From an uncultured Oscillospiraceae bacterium (GTDB lineage Bacteria > Bacillota > Clostridia > Oscillospirales > Oscillospiraceae), in contig CAAELC010000063.1 of assembly GCA_900756715.1 (NCBI GenBank), positions 1-9,460 of the forward strand: a DNA stretch of 9,460 nt, given 5' to 3'. A model generated the notes under the pieces. It was given only the letters and a program-made list of their open reading frames with translations, had not been told where the DNA came from and searched no databases. The position numbers and the translations under genes were made by a program. Position 1 is the first letter of the stretch; every line of letters begins with the position of its first letter. Shown here in pieces: positions 1-5,881 of the stretch.

Positions 1-34
1 GCTTGTGCCGCGGCGCTTTTCTCGTGCCCATCTG

Positions 35-1567
35 TTACATATTTGCATGCGTCCCGGCGTGCTGCTCCAGCCGCTCCTGCACCTGCCGGCGCAGCGCTGT
101 CATGTTCAGCTTGCCATTTCCCAGCAGTGGGAAATCGTCAAAAAACAGCACATATCTGGGGGCCTTGAAGGCTGCTGCATGGCTGCACACCAGTTTGCGC
201 AGTTCCTCCGCCGTTACCCCCGGCTCTGCCACAACACAGGCGCACACCTCCTCGGTATAGTGGGGATCCGGCACGCCGATGACCTTGGCCTCCTGCACCC
301 GGATGTCCCTGTGCAGCAGGTCCTCAATCTCACCCGGAGCAATGTTCTCGCCGCCCCGGATGATGATGTCCCTCTTTCTGCCCACATAGGTCAGGTACCC
401 CTCCTCGTCCAGCCGTCCCAGATCGCCGGTATGAAGCCAGCCCTCCTGGTCAATCACATAGCTGGTGGCCACCGGGCGCATATAATAGCCCTGCATCACA
501 TTAAAGCCCTTGATGCATATCTCGCCCTCACTGCCGCAGGGCAGCATTTTGCCGGTAACGGTAGACTTGATGCACCCCCTTATCCCGGGGAAAAATTGTC
601 CCACCGTGGTCATGCGCCGCTCCATGGAGTCATCCAGCGCGCAGCTGGTGATTCCTGCTGTAGCCTCCGTCTGTCCCAATGAGGGAAGCAGCGTAAACCG
701 GAAAGTCCGGCACAGCTCCTCATATAGTCCGGGGCTATACGAAGATCCGCCAATCATTCCCGTCCGCAGAGAGGACAGGTCCCACGAACCCTCTCTGTAC
801 CGCCGCAGCAGCACGGAAAACAAAGTCGGCACCGCCGTGAGGATGGTGCATTTCTCCCGCTGGATGGTATCCAGAATGGTCTTTCCGCGCCGGTTTGCCG
901 GAAAGCAGGCACACGCCCCTGCCGCCAGCGCCGCCAGCGCATTGGCCGTAAGCGAAAAGCAGTGATACAGCGGCAGCGCCATGCAGAACCGATCCCTCTC
1001 CCCGGCCTGCATGGCATTGGCCTGGGCATACATGGTGTTCACCCGATTAAAGTGCGTGGTGATCACCGGCTTTGTTTTTCCTGCGCTGCCGGAGGTAAAC
1101 AGAATGGTGTCTGCATCCTCCCATGTTACCTGCGGCCACTTTTTCGGCAGGGGATGCTCCTCCCCCAGCAGGGTATGGATCGGCAGCAGGCCGGGCGTCA
1201 GGAAATAGGCGTTTGCCCGCTGCTGCAGCGTCCCATCCACCAGCAGCACCGTTACATCTGCCGTGCGGATGCAGTGGTTCATTTCCTCTTTTGTATAGGC
1301 CGTACACAGCGGCACCGCTACGGCCCCCAGCTTCCACACGGCGTAAAAGCACAGCAGCGTCTCCGGCCGGTCATCGGCCCAGATGCCCACATGCGTTCCC
1401 TTTTCCACCCCATGGGCCAGCAGGCTCGCAGCCAGCGCGTCGCTCTTCCGGTTCAGCGCAGCGTATGTCCACGCGCAATCCTCTCCCGTAACGGCCGGGT
1501 GGTCCCGCCTTGCGGCAGCCTGCTCCCGCAGCACCTGTCCGATGCTTTTTTTCAGCAGTTTTCCCAT
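35..1567 (-). CDS. AMP-binding acyl-CoA synthetase (class I adenylate-forming enzyme)
   Basis: Expected to activate a carboxylic acid with ATP to an acyl-adenylate and pass the acyl group to coenzyme A in the cytoplasm. The 510-residue product has the family motifs in order: the phosphate-binding loop FTSGSAGKTK (157-166), the GQTEAT adenine-pocket motif (298-303), HTGD (379-382), the hinge region GRKRD (396-400) followed by RGGENI, and a C-terminal GNGK whose Lys486 is the expected catalytic lysine. The length is normal for a full two-domain enzyme. The frame stays open upstream to an ATG at 1648. The ATG at 1567 is preferred because AGAGG lies 6 bases before it and because family similarity begins with MGKLLKKSIGQVL; the 27 extra residues are arginine-rich and unlike the family. 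It is transcribed alone from the promoter at 1718-1746. The natural acid (fatty, aromatic or other) cannot be read from the sequence. The loop reads SAGKTK where SxGxPK is usual. Confidence 0.9.
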   Translation of the reverse strand: MGKLLKKSIGQVLREQAAARRDHPAVTGEDCAWTYAALNRKSDALAASLLAHGVEKGTHVGIWADDRPETLLCFYAVWKLGAVAVPLCTAYTKEEMNHCIRTADVTVLLVDGTLQQRANAYFLTPGLLPIHTLLGEEHPLPKKWPQVTWEDADTILFTSGSAGKTKPVITTHFNRVNTMYAQANAMQAGERDRFCMALPLYHCFSLTANALAALAAGACACFPANRRGKTILDTIQREKCTILTAVPTLFSVLLRRYREGSWDLSSLRTGMIGGSSYSPGLYEELCRTFRFTLLPSLGQTEATAGITSCALDDSMERRMTTVGQFFPGIRGCIKSTVTGKMLPCGSEGEICIKGFNVMQGYYMRPVATSYVIDQEGWLHTGDLGRLDEEGYLTYVGRKRDIIIRGGENIAPGEIEDLLHRDIRVQEAKVIGVPDPHYTEEVCACVVAEPGVTAEELRKLVCSHAAAFKAPRYVLFFDDFPLLGNGKLNMTALRRQVQERLEQHAGTHANM

Positions 1568-1717
1568 ATTTTTCCTCTCATCCTCCGGCGCAGCTTCGGC
1601 TCCTCTCCCCCCGAAAACGCGTCTGTCATTCCGGCGGGAAGCCCTCAATTCTCCCCTCCGTTTCTTCCTTTTTCCGTTTCCCGGCGACGATTTACCGCCG
1701 CCTTTTATCTGTTTTTC
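1568..1717 (-). other. 5' leader of the acyl-CoA synthetase gene
   Basis: The stretch without a gene from 1568 to 1900 holds this leader, the ligase promoter with its palindrome, and the hairpin terminator of the upstream operon. The leader is about 145 bases if transcription starts about 7 bases past the -10 box. On the minus strand it is rich in purines. I see no convincing riboswitch fold or leader peptide in it. The in-frame extension to 1648 lies here, but has no good ribosome binding site. Confidence 0.45.
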
Positions 1718-1746
1718 AGTATATAGTGGTCAGACCAATAAGTCAA
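1718..1746 (-). promoter_or_regulatory. Sigma-A-type promoter of the acyl-CoA synthetase gene
   Basis: Reading the minus strand, the -35 box is TTGACT (1741-1746) and the -10 box is TATACT (1718-1723), separated by exactly 17 bases. Each hexamer is one base from consensus. The orientation and place fit transcription of the gene starting at 1567. A perfect short palindrome fills much of the spacer (see the operator entry). Confidence 0.8.
1727..1737. promoter_or_regulatory. Putative GntR/FadR-type operator inside the promoter spacer
   Basis: The sequence TGGTCAGACCA is a perfect inverted repeat with 5-base arms around one central base. It lies between the -35 and -10 boxes of the acyl-CoA synthetase promoter. 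The known E. coli FadR site has the core TGGTCNGACCA, and the wider FadR subfamily of GntR regulators favours TGGTNNNACCA, so the match is exact over 11 bases. A protein bound here would block RNA polymerase. No regulator gene lies in the window. The regulator need not be FadR itself, which is known from gammaproteobacteria. Confidence 0.6.
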
Positions 1747-1829
1747 GTGGTTCGGTGAAAGTGCATCAAATCGGCAACCATTTTTTGCGGAAAACAGTCT
1801 GTTAAACCCTATTTTTGCTACACAACAAT

Positions 1830-1859
1830 CAAAACAGCCGCCTGCCGGCGGCTGTTTTG
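1830..1859 (-). terminator. Intrinsic, possibly bidirectional, terminator of the permease operon
   Basis: A perfect 13-bp stem (CAAAACAGCCGCC pairing with GGCGGCTGTTTTG) closes a 4-base loop. It lies 41 bases past the stop of the last operon gene at 1901. The stem has a GC-rich core with A and T runs at its foot on both strands, so it could work in either direction. It separates the three-gene operon from the acyl-CoA synthetase unit. Confidence 0.85.
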
Positions 1860-1900
1860 TGTGGCTCCGTATTTTCATTATGGGAGGATGAGACTTTTCC

Positions 1901-2623
1901 TCATTCCTGCCCGCAGCGCTGCCGGATTGCCCCATTGGGACAGTTCATATAGCAGCGCCCGCACTCCAGGCACCCAAAGTGGTTGATCCGGTAAAGGCCC
2001 TTTTCGTCCGGCACAATCACATCCTCCATGCAAGCCTGCGCGCACATGCCGCAGCCCACACAGCGCCCGGAATCAATTTCGTAGGCCCAGGGGCGCACCG
2101 CCTGTTGCCCAAAGGAAAAACGCACCCGCCGCACCTCGTCATCTGCGGGAAGATGAAACACCTCTCCCTCTCCCCGGTCCAGCAGGAAAATGCGGAACAT
2201 GGACAGATCCTTCCGGTACAGCGCCCGGGTTCCGGGGTTCAGCTGCCAGTATTTTTCGTAAATCTCCGGCTGCCGGGCGGGGTCTATCTCCGTCAGATGC
2301 GCGCTGATGCGCACGCTGACAGACAGCCGCCGAACGGTATCCCGGATGATAACACCGGTAAGATATGGATATTTCCGCCACTCCAGATAGCAGGGCTTGC
2401 CCTTTGCAATGCCCAGATACAGATTATGATCCCCATCCAGATAATGCACCTCCAGTCCGCGGGCCGTGGGCGTTTTCCCGTCCAACGCCGTGGAGGCGAA
2501 TACCATGTACCCTACATCGTGGACAAAATCAAAGGTGGTGCGGCGGATTTTTTCATTGCTGTCTGCCGGAGTCAGCGTCAGCACCGGGTACTGGCGCAGA
2601 AGTGTATCGGTCATGTCTGTCAT
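1901..2623 (-). CDS. Pyridoxamine 5'-phosphate oxidase-like protein with C-terminal double [4Fe-4S] ferredoxin domain (paralogue 1)
   Basis: Predicted cytoplasmic redox protein of 240 residues. Residues about 1-180 resemble the split-barrel, flavin-binding fold of the pyridoxamine 5'-phosphate oxidase-like superfamily. The C-terminus holds two complete CxxCxxCxxxC clusters: Cys188, 191, 194, 198 and Cys218, 221, 224, 228, each expected to bind a [4Fe-4S] centre. This suggests electrons pass between ferredoxin-like clusters and a flavin in the barrel. It is the last gene of a three-gene operon. Its ribosome binding site, GGAGGAGG, directly abuts the TAA stop of the permease gene, pointing to coupled translation. 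It is clearly related to the product at 4006-4686, sharing LNPGT, YRK, RGEGE-x-FHL and RR-x-RF-x-FG and the same 19-residue gap between clusters. The substrate is unknown, and the fold assignment of the N-terminal half rests on recognition, not on a search. Confidence 0.85.
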   Translation of the reverse strand: MTDMTDTLLRQYPVLTLTPADSNEKIRRTTFDFVHDVGYMVFASTALDGKTPTARGLEVHYLDGDHNLYLGIAKGKPCYLEWRKYPYLTGVIIRDTVRRLSVSVRISAHLTEIDPARQPEIYEKYWQLNPGTRALYRKDLSMFRIFLLDRGEGEVFHLPADDEVRRVRFSFGQQAVRPWAYEIDSGRCVGCGMCAQACMEDVIVPDEKGLYRINHFGCLECGRCYMNCPNGAIRQRCGQE

Positions 2624-2635
2624 ATAGCCTCCTCC

Positions 2636-3967
2636 TTACGCTTCTTCATAGCTTGTCTCGATTTTCACCTCGTGTGTGCGCATCCGGATGAAGGAATACA
2701 GCCCGCCCAGCACCAGATAAACCGCAATGCCGATGACATAGGTGGTGGAAATTTCCAGTGACTCATACACAACAAAGATGCCGCTCATTATGGCGCCCAA
2801 AATGCAGAAGAACACATAGGCCCTGTCGCTGATGTGGAACTGGGAGCGCGCCCAAAGCTCCGGAATCTTTTTGGGCATGGAGATAATCGCAAGGCAAAGC
2901 ACCACCTGCACGCAGTTGGCCAGCGTGTTGGCAATGTTGGCAATGTCACCGATGTTCATCCCGCCGAGGATAATGATGGCGCTGAGCACATAGATCAGCA
3001 GAATAATGTAGTGCGGCGTGCCGAACTTTTTATTGCGTCTGGCCAGCGCCCGCGGAAACCAGCCGTCCTCCGCGGCCTGAGCAATCGGGTCCTGCAGCCA
3101 GCCCAGACAGGCGTTCAGGGAGGTCACCAGCGCTACCATGGCGCCGCCGACGATGAAAAAGATGTACAGCGGAGCCGGAAGGATTGCCCGGGCCACGGTG
3201 GTCAGGTTTTTCCCGGCAACCTCGGCCACGGGGAACACCCCTGCAGCCACCACACCCACGCCGATGTAGAGCAGGGTCACAATCAGGGTGCCCACCACAA
3301 TGCAGAAGGGAATGTCCCGCTTGGGATTTTTGGCCTCGCGGCTCATATTGATGATAAAGGTCGCGCCGCTGGTGGCCATGGACAGAAGGGCCGCAGCAGA
3401 CATAACGCCGGTGAACCCATTGAGGCAGAACTGGTTCTCCGCAAAATAGCCGGGCTCAAGGTGTACCACGCCGAAACCGGTGAACATTAGCAGCGCCACA
3501 ACCAGCACAATGACCAGCGCATACTGCACCTTTGCAGCCACCTTCATGCCCAGCAGATTCAAAGCAACGAACACGGTCAAAATACCGAACGCAATCAGCC
3601 GCCCATTCAGTTCCGGAAAGGCCGACAGCACATAATCGGCAAAGGAAGCCGAGTACATGGTTGCCCCGAAAAAGTAGCTGATAAAAACCACAGAATACAG
3701 TCCTGCAAACCATTTTCCGCCGAACATGGCCGCCTGCGTGTAAAAGCCGCCATTCATGCGGATGGTGCCGGACAGGAAAAACTGGGGCAGGGCCACGATG
3801 GTAACCATCACGGCACAGATGATATACGACAGGACGATGGACCGGCCCGTTATGCCAATGGCAAGGCCGGTCATGGTAACCACGCCGCCGCCGATGACAT
3901 TGCCGATGACGATGGCAAGCAGATCGCCTCTGCCAAGGCTTCTGCCGGTGGATGATGTAGTGCTCAT
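2636..3967 (-). CDS. APC-family amino acid/amine permease
   Basis: Integral membrane transporter of 443 residues, with about twelve hydrophobic segments by eye. The first segment carries the glycine-rich signature IGNVIGGGVV (21-30), which contacts substrate in APC transporters. The loop at 209-220 has the family's SREAKNPKRDIP motif. Length and layout are normal for the family. The start ATG has AAGGAG upstream. The gene follows the first flavin/ferredoxin gene by 38 bases and precedes the second by 12, so all three are very probably one transcript. The family moves amino acids, amines or related organic cations by proton symport or exchange; which of these applies cannot be told from motifs. 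Its place between two redox proteins suggests it feeds them a substrate or exchanges product, which is inference. Confidence 0.9.
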   Translation of the reverse strand: MSTTSSTGRSLGRGDLLAIVIGNVIGGGVVTMTGLAIGITGRSIVLSYIICAVMVTIVALPQFFLSGTIRMNGGFYTQAAMFGGKWFAGLYSVVFISYFFGATMYSASFADYVLSAFPELNGRLIAFGILTVFVALNLLGMKVAAKVQYALVIVLVVALLMFTGFGVVHLEPGYFAENQFCLNGFTGVMSAAALLSMATSGATFIINMSREAKNPKRDIPFCIVVGTLIVTLLYIGVGVVAAGVFPVAEVAGKNLTTVARAILPAPLYIFFIVGGAMVALVTSLNACLGWLQDPIAQAAEDGWFPRALARRNKKFGTPHYIILLIYVLSAIIILGGMNIGDIANIANTLANCVQVVLCLAIISMPKKIPELWARSQFHISDRAYVFFCILGAIMSGIFVVYESLEISTTYVIGIAVYLVLGGLYSFIRMRTHEVKIETSYEEA

Positions 3968-4005
3968 ATTCTCTTTCTCCTTATTTTACTTATATCACAG
4001 TTATT

Positions 4006-4686
4006 TCAGGCGTCGGACAGGTGGCTCACCAGCGCCCGCCCCGCCATGGGGCAGCGGGTATAGCAAATGCTGCAGTCGTCACAATCCATATAACGGATGA
4101 AATATTTGCCGTCCGGCCCCTGATGGATGGCCCGCTCCACGCAGTTTTCCCGGCAAATACCGCAGCCGGTGCACCGGCCCGTTATGGCATAGGTCATGGG
4201 CCGCGGCGTTTCGCCGCCAAAGGCAAACCGCAGGCGCCGGATGCGCTCACTTTCATACAGGTGGAACATCTCGCCCTCGCCCCGGGTCAGCCGAAACAGG
4301 GCTGCAATGTCAAAGCTTTTCCGGTACATCAGCTTTGTGCCGGGATTCAGGCGGAAAAATTCTTCCCATATTTCCGGGCGGGATTCTTCTTCCACCTGCG
4401 CGGTAAGCCGCAGGGAATAACGCTGATCAATCAATGTATTCAAAACCAGCCGGGGCTGGTGTCGCAGCTGCCAATAGGTCGGCTTTCCCCGGGATGTCAT
4501 AAAGTACAGCTGCCCATCGGACAGCCGGTTGAAATCCAGAATTCTGCACTCTGCGCCGCCCTGCTCATTTGTGGTGGCCGCCGGTATAAACCGGATGGCT
4601 CCAATCAGGGAAAACGCCTTCTCCAGAACCTCGCTTTCCGGGGATTCGTCTGTCAGTCCCCACAGAACCTGTTCCCCTGGCTGCAT
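4006..4686 (-). CDS. Pyridoxamine 5'-phosphate oxidase-like protein with C-terminal double [4Fe-4S] ferredoxin domain (paralogue 2)
   Basis: First gene of the permease operon, encoding 226 residues. The N-terminal part is a predicted flavin-binding split barrel of the pyridoxamine 5'-phosphate oxidase-like kind. The C-terminus has two full CxxCxxCxxxC motifs at Cys172, 175, 178, 182 and Cys202, 205, 208, 212. A frame-compatible ATG exists at 4704, but the AAGGAG ribosome binding site lies inside that extension and sits 8 bases before the ATG at 4686, so 4686 is the likelier start. The product resembles the protein encoded at 1901-2623 most strongly from LNPGT (about 120) to the end, while the first hundred residues differ much more. 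That pattern suggests a shared electron-transfer end with different substrate or partner surfaces. The exact reaction is unknown. Confidence 0.84.
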   Translation of the reverse strand: MQPGEQVLWGLTDESPESEVLEKAFSLIGAIRFIPAATTNEQGGAECRILDFNRLSDGQLYFMTSRGKPTYWQLRHQPRLVLNTLIDQRYSLRLTAQVEEESRPEIWEEFFRLNPGTKLMYRKSFDIAALFRLTRGEGEMFHLYESERIRRLRFAFGGETPRPMTYAITGRCTGCGICRENCVERAIHQGPDGKYFIRYMDCDDCSICYTRCPMAGRALVSHLSDA

Positions 4687-4694
4687 CGCAATCG

Positions 4695-4700
4695 CTCCTT
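4695..4700 (-). promoter_or_regulatory. Ribosome binding site that fixes the start at 4686
   Basis: AAGGAG on the minus strand, 8 bases before the ATG at 4686. It lies within codons 2-3 of the upstream in-frame ATG at 4704, for which no comparable site is seen. Confidence 0.75.
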
Positions 4701-4723
4701 CCATTTACTTTATCAATCTATTT

Positions 4724-4747
4724 CACTACCGCTTTACCGTATTAGTG
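4724..4747. promoter_or_regulatory. Possible operator: CACTA/TAGTG dyad at the start of the permease-operon transcript
   Basis: CACTA and TAGTG form an inverted repeat of 5-base arms across 24 bases. If transcription starts about 7 bases past the -10 box, the dyad covers roughly the first 26 transcribed bases, a usual place for a repressor site. Arms this short can arise by chance. Confidence 0.3.
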
Positions 4748-4756
4748 TATAGCCGA

Positions 4757-4785
4757 ATCATACAGCACAGCTCCCCTTTCGTCAA
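4757..4785 (-). promoter_or_regulatory. Sigma-A-type promoter of the permease/ferredoxin operon
   Basis: On the minus strand the -35 box TTGACG (4780-4785) and the -10 box TATGAT (4757-4762) are 17 bases apart. An AT-rich symmetric element, GAAAATAAATTTTC as read on the minus strand (4789-4802), lies 3 bases upstream of the -35 box and could be an UP element or an activator site. The leader to the ATG at 4686 would be about 64 bases. Confidence 0.78.
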
Positions 4786-4898
4786 GCAGAAAATTTATTT
4801 TCATCCGATTGCAGCAAGGCAGTCTCTGTTCTGTCATCTGTTTCATGCATTGTGCCCATCACCGGTACCGCCCGGCCCCGGTGACTCCGGAAATTCAT

Positions 4899-4927
4899 TT
4901 TACAAATGCCCCGCTTCATGGTATGCT
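4899..4927 (+). promoter_or_regulatory. Promoter of the exonuclease III gene
   Basis: TTTACA (4899-4904) and TATGCT (4922-4927) are spaced by 17 bases, and the start codon follows about 30 bases later. It diverges from the permease-operon promoter. The roughly 110 bases between the two -35 boxes show no further clear sites, apart from a 7-bp inverted repeat (TCACCGG/CCGGTGA, 4859-4884) without a T run. Confidence 0.7.
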
Positions 4928-4956
4928 GATAAAAAAAGAGCAAAGGAGCCTTGTAC

Positions 4957-5712
4957 ATGCGACTCATCTCCTGGAATGTAAACGGCCTGCGGGCCTGTCT
5001 GAATAAGGGCTTTCTGGATTTCTGCGCTCTGGCCGACGCCGATGTAATCTGCCTGCAGGAAACGAAGATGCGGCCGGAGCAGGCGGATTTCACGCTGGAT
5101 GGCTATCACCGCTTCTGGAACAGCGCCGACAAGGCCGGCTATTCCGGTACCGCCATCTTTACCCGGCGGCAGCCCCTGTCTGTAACCTATGACTTCGGCG
5201 GCGAGATTCACCGCCACGAGGGGCGGGTCATCAGCGCCGAATTTGAGGATTTCTATCTGGTCTGCTGCTACACCCCCAATTCCAAGGATCAGCTGGCCCG
5301 GCTGGACTACCGCATGGAGTGGGAGGATGACATCCGGGCGTATCTGATGGAGCTGGATGAAAAAAAGCCGGTGGTGTACTGTGGGGACCTGAATGTGGCC
5401 CATGAAGAAATTGACCTGAAAAATCCCAAATCCAACCGCATGAACCCCGGTTTTTCCGATCAGGAGCGGGCTAAAATGACCCAGCTGTTAAACAGCGGCT
5501 TTGTCGATACCTTCCGTGCCCTCTATCCGGACCGCACCGGCGCCTACTCATGGTGGAGCTATCGTTTCCATGCCCGCCAGAACAACGCCGGATGGCGCAT
5601 TGACTATTTCATCGTATCCCAGCGGCTGATGCCCCGGGTCAAAAACGCGGACATCTGGCCGGAAATTACCGGCAGCGACCATTGCCCCGTGGTGCTGGAG
5701 CTGGCAGAGTAA
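4957..5712 (+). CDS. xth: Exodeoxyribonuclease III / AP endonuclease
   Basis: DNA repair enzyme that cuts the backbone at abasic sites and removes nucleotides from 3' ends, with Mg2+ as cofactor. The 251-residue product is full length for the ExoIII/ExoA branch. Active-site residues of the endonuclease/exonuclease/phosphatase fold are all present: Asn7 in SWNVNGLR, Glu35 in LQETK, Tyr105, Asp144 and Asn146 in GDLNVAHEE, Asp216 in WRIDYF, and the Asp241-His242 pair in GSDHCP. The loop GAYSWWSYRFHARQNNAGWR is typical of the family. The ATG at 4957 has AAGGAG 8 bases upstream; a TTG two codons earlier is in frame but too close to that site. It is a single-gene transcription unit with its own promoter and terminator. 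In Bacillus the same enzyme is called ExoA. Confidence 0.96.
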   Translation: MRLISWNVNGLRACLNKGFLDFCALADADVICLQETKMRPEQADFTLDGYHRFWNSADKAGYSGTAIFTRRQPLSVTYDFGGEIHRHEGRVISAEFEDFYLVCCYTPNSKDQLARLDYRMEWEDDIRAYLMELDEKKPVVYCGDLNVAHEEIDLKNPKSNRMNPGFSDQERAKMTQLLNSGFVDTFRALYPDRTGAYSWWSYRFHARQNNAGWRIDYFIVSQRLMPRVKNADIWPEITGSDHCPVVLELAE

Positions 5713-5750
5713 TCGTCCTGTCCCTCCGGTTGCCCGATCTGTGATTTTAG

Positions 5751-5795
5751 CAGAATCCCGCAGAAGACTGTCGTCTCCTGCGGGATTCTGTTTTT
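5751..5795 (+). terminator. Intrinsic terminator after the exonuclease III gene
   Basis: A perfect 13-bp stem (CAGAATCCCGCAG with CTGCGGGATTCTG) is extended by an inner AGAC/GTCT helix after one mismatch and is followed at once by five T residues. It lies 38 bases past the stop codon and separates this gene from the transport operon. Confidence 0.93.
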
Positions 5796-5796
5796 C

Positions 5797-5820
5797 GCCC
5801 CTTTTATCCCCCCAAGGGGC
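5797..5820. repeat. 7-bp inverted repeat next to the transport-operon promoter
   Basis: GCCCCTT (5797-5803) and AAGGGGC (5814-5820) form a perfect inverted repeat with a 10-base C-rich spacer. It ends just where the -35 region of the next promoter begins, so it may be an operator. It does not resemble a Fur box, and a chance repeat is possible. Confidence 0.4.
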
Positions 5821-5849
5821 TTACAATCGGCGGCAGCTTTCGATATAAT
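5820..5849 (+). promoter_or_regulatory. Promoter of the metal-chelate transport operon
   Basis: A perfect TATAAT -10 box lies at 5844-5849. The best -35 match is the weak CTTACA at 5820-5825, 18 bases upstream, which could make the promoter dependent on an activator. The start codon of the permease gene is about 25 bases past the likely transcription start. Confidence 0.65.
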
Positions 5850-5881
5850 AGCCCCAATGCCGACCTGAAAGGAGCCACGCC

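Noticed and set aside
1..34. A GC-rich near-palindrome (GTGCCGCGGCGC) past the end of the acyl-CoA synthetase gene, considered as a terminator.
   Set aside because: The stem is imperfect, there is no T run in the gene's direction within the window, and the window edge cuts the region off.
1550..1581. A possible 9-codon leader peptide (ATG AGA GGA on the minus strand) overlapping the start of the acyl-CoA synthetase gene.
   Set aside because: It has no clear ribosome binding site of its own, and its codons are made of the ribosome binding site of the main gene.
1568..1648. N-terminal extension of the acyl-CoA synthetase to an ATG at 1648.
   Set aside because: The 27 added residues are low-complexity and arginine-rich, no good ribosome binding site precedes them, and AGAGG is well placed before the ATG at 1567.
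962..1726. A 254-codon plus-strand frame antisense to the acyl-CoA synthetase gene.
   Set aside because: The opposite strand encodes a protein with all family motifs. This frame is rich in Arg, His, Gln and Pro and resembles no family, as expected of a shadow frame.
1979..2761. A 260-codon plus-strand frame opposite the second ferredoxin gene and the end of the permease gene.
   Set aside because: It is antisense to two well-supported genes and shows no domain or start signals.
4021..4752. A 243-codon plus-strand frame opposite the first flavin/ferredoxin gene.
   Set aside because: The minus strand carries eight correctly spaced cluster cysteines and a ribosome binding site; the plus frame has neither motif nor start signal.
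4859..4884. A 7-bp inverted repeat TCACCGG/CCGGTGA upstream of the exonuclease III promoter, considered as a terminator.
   Set aside because: It has no T run on either strand and no gene ends nearby. It may be chance in a GC-rich stretch.
5713..5881. A cobalamin or other riboswitch upstream of the transport operon.
   Set aside because: The leader from the likely transcription start to the start codon is only about 25 bases, too short for any known riboswitch of this kind.
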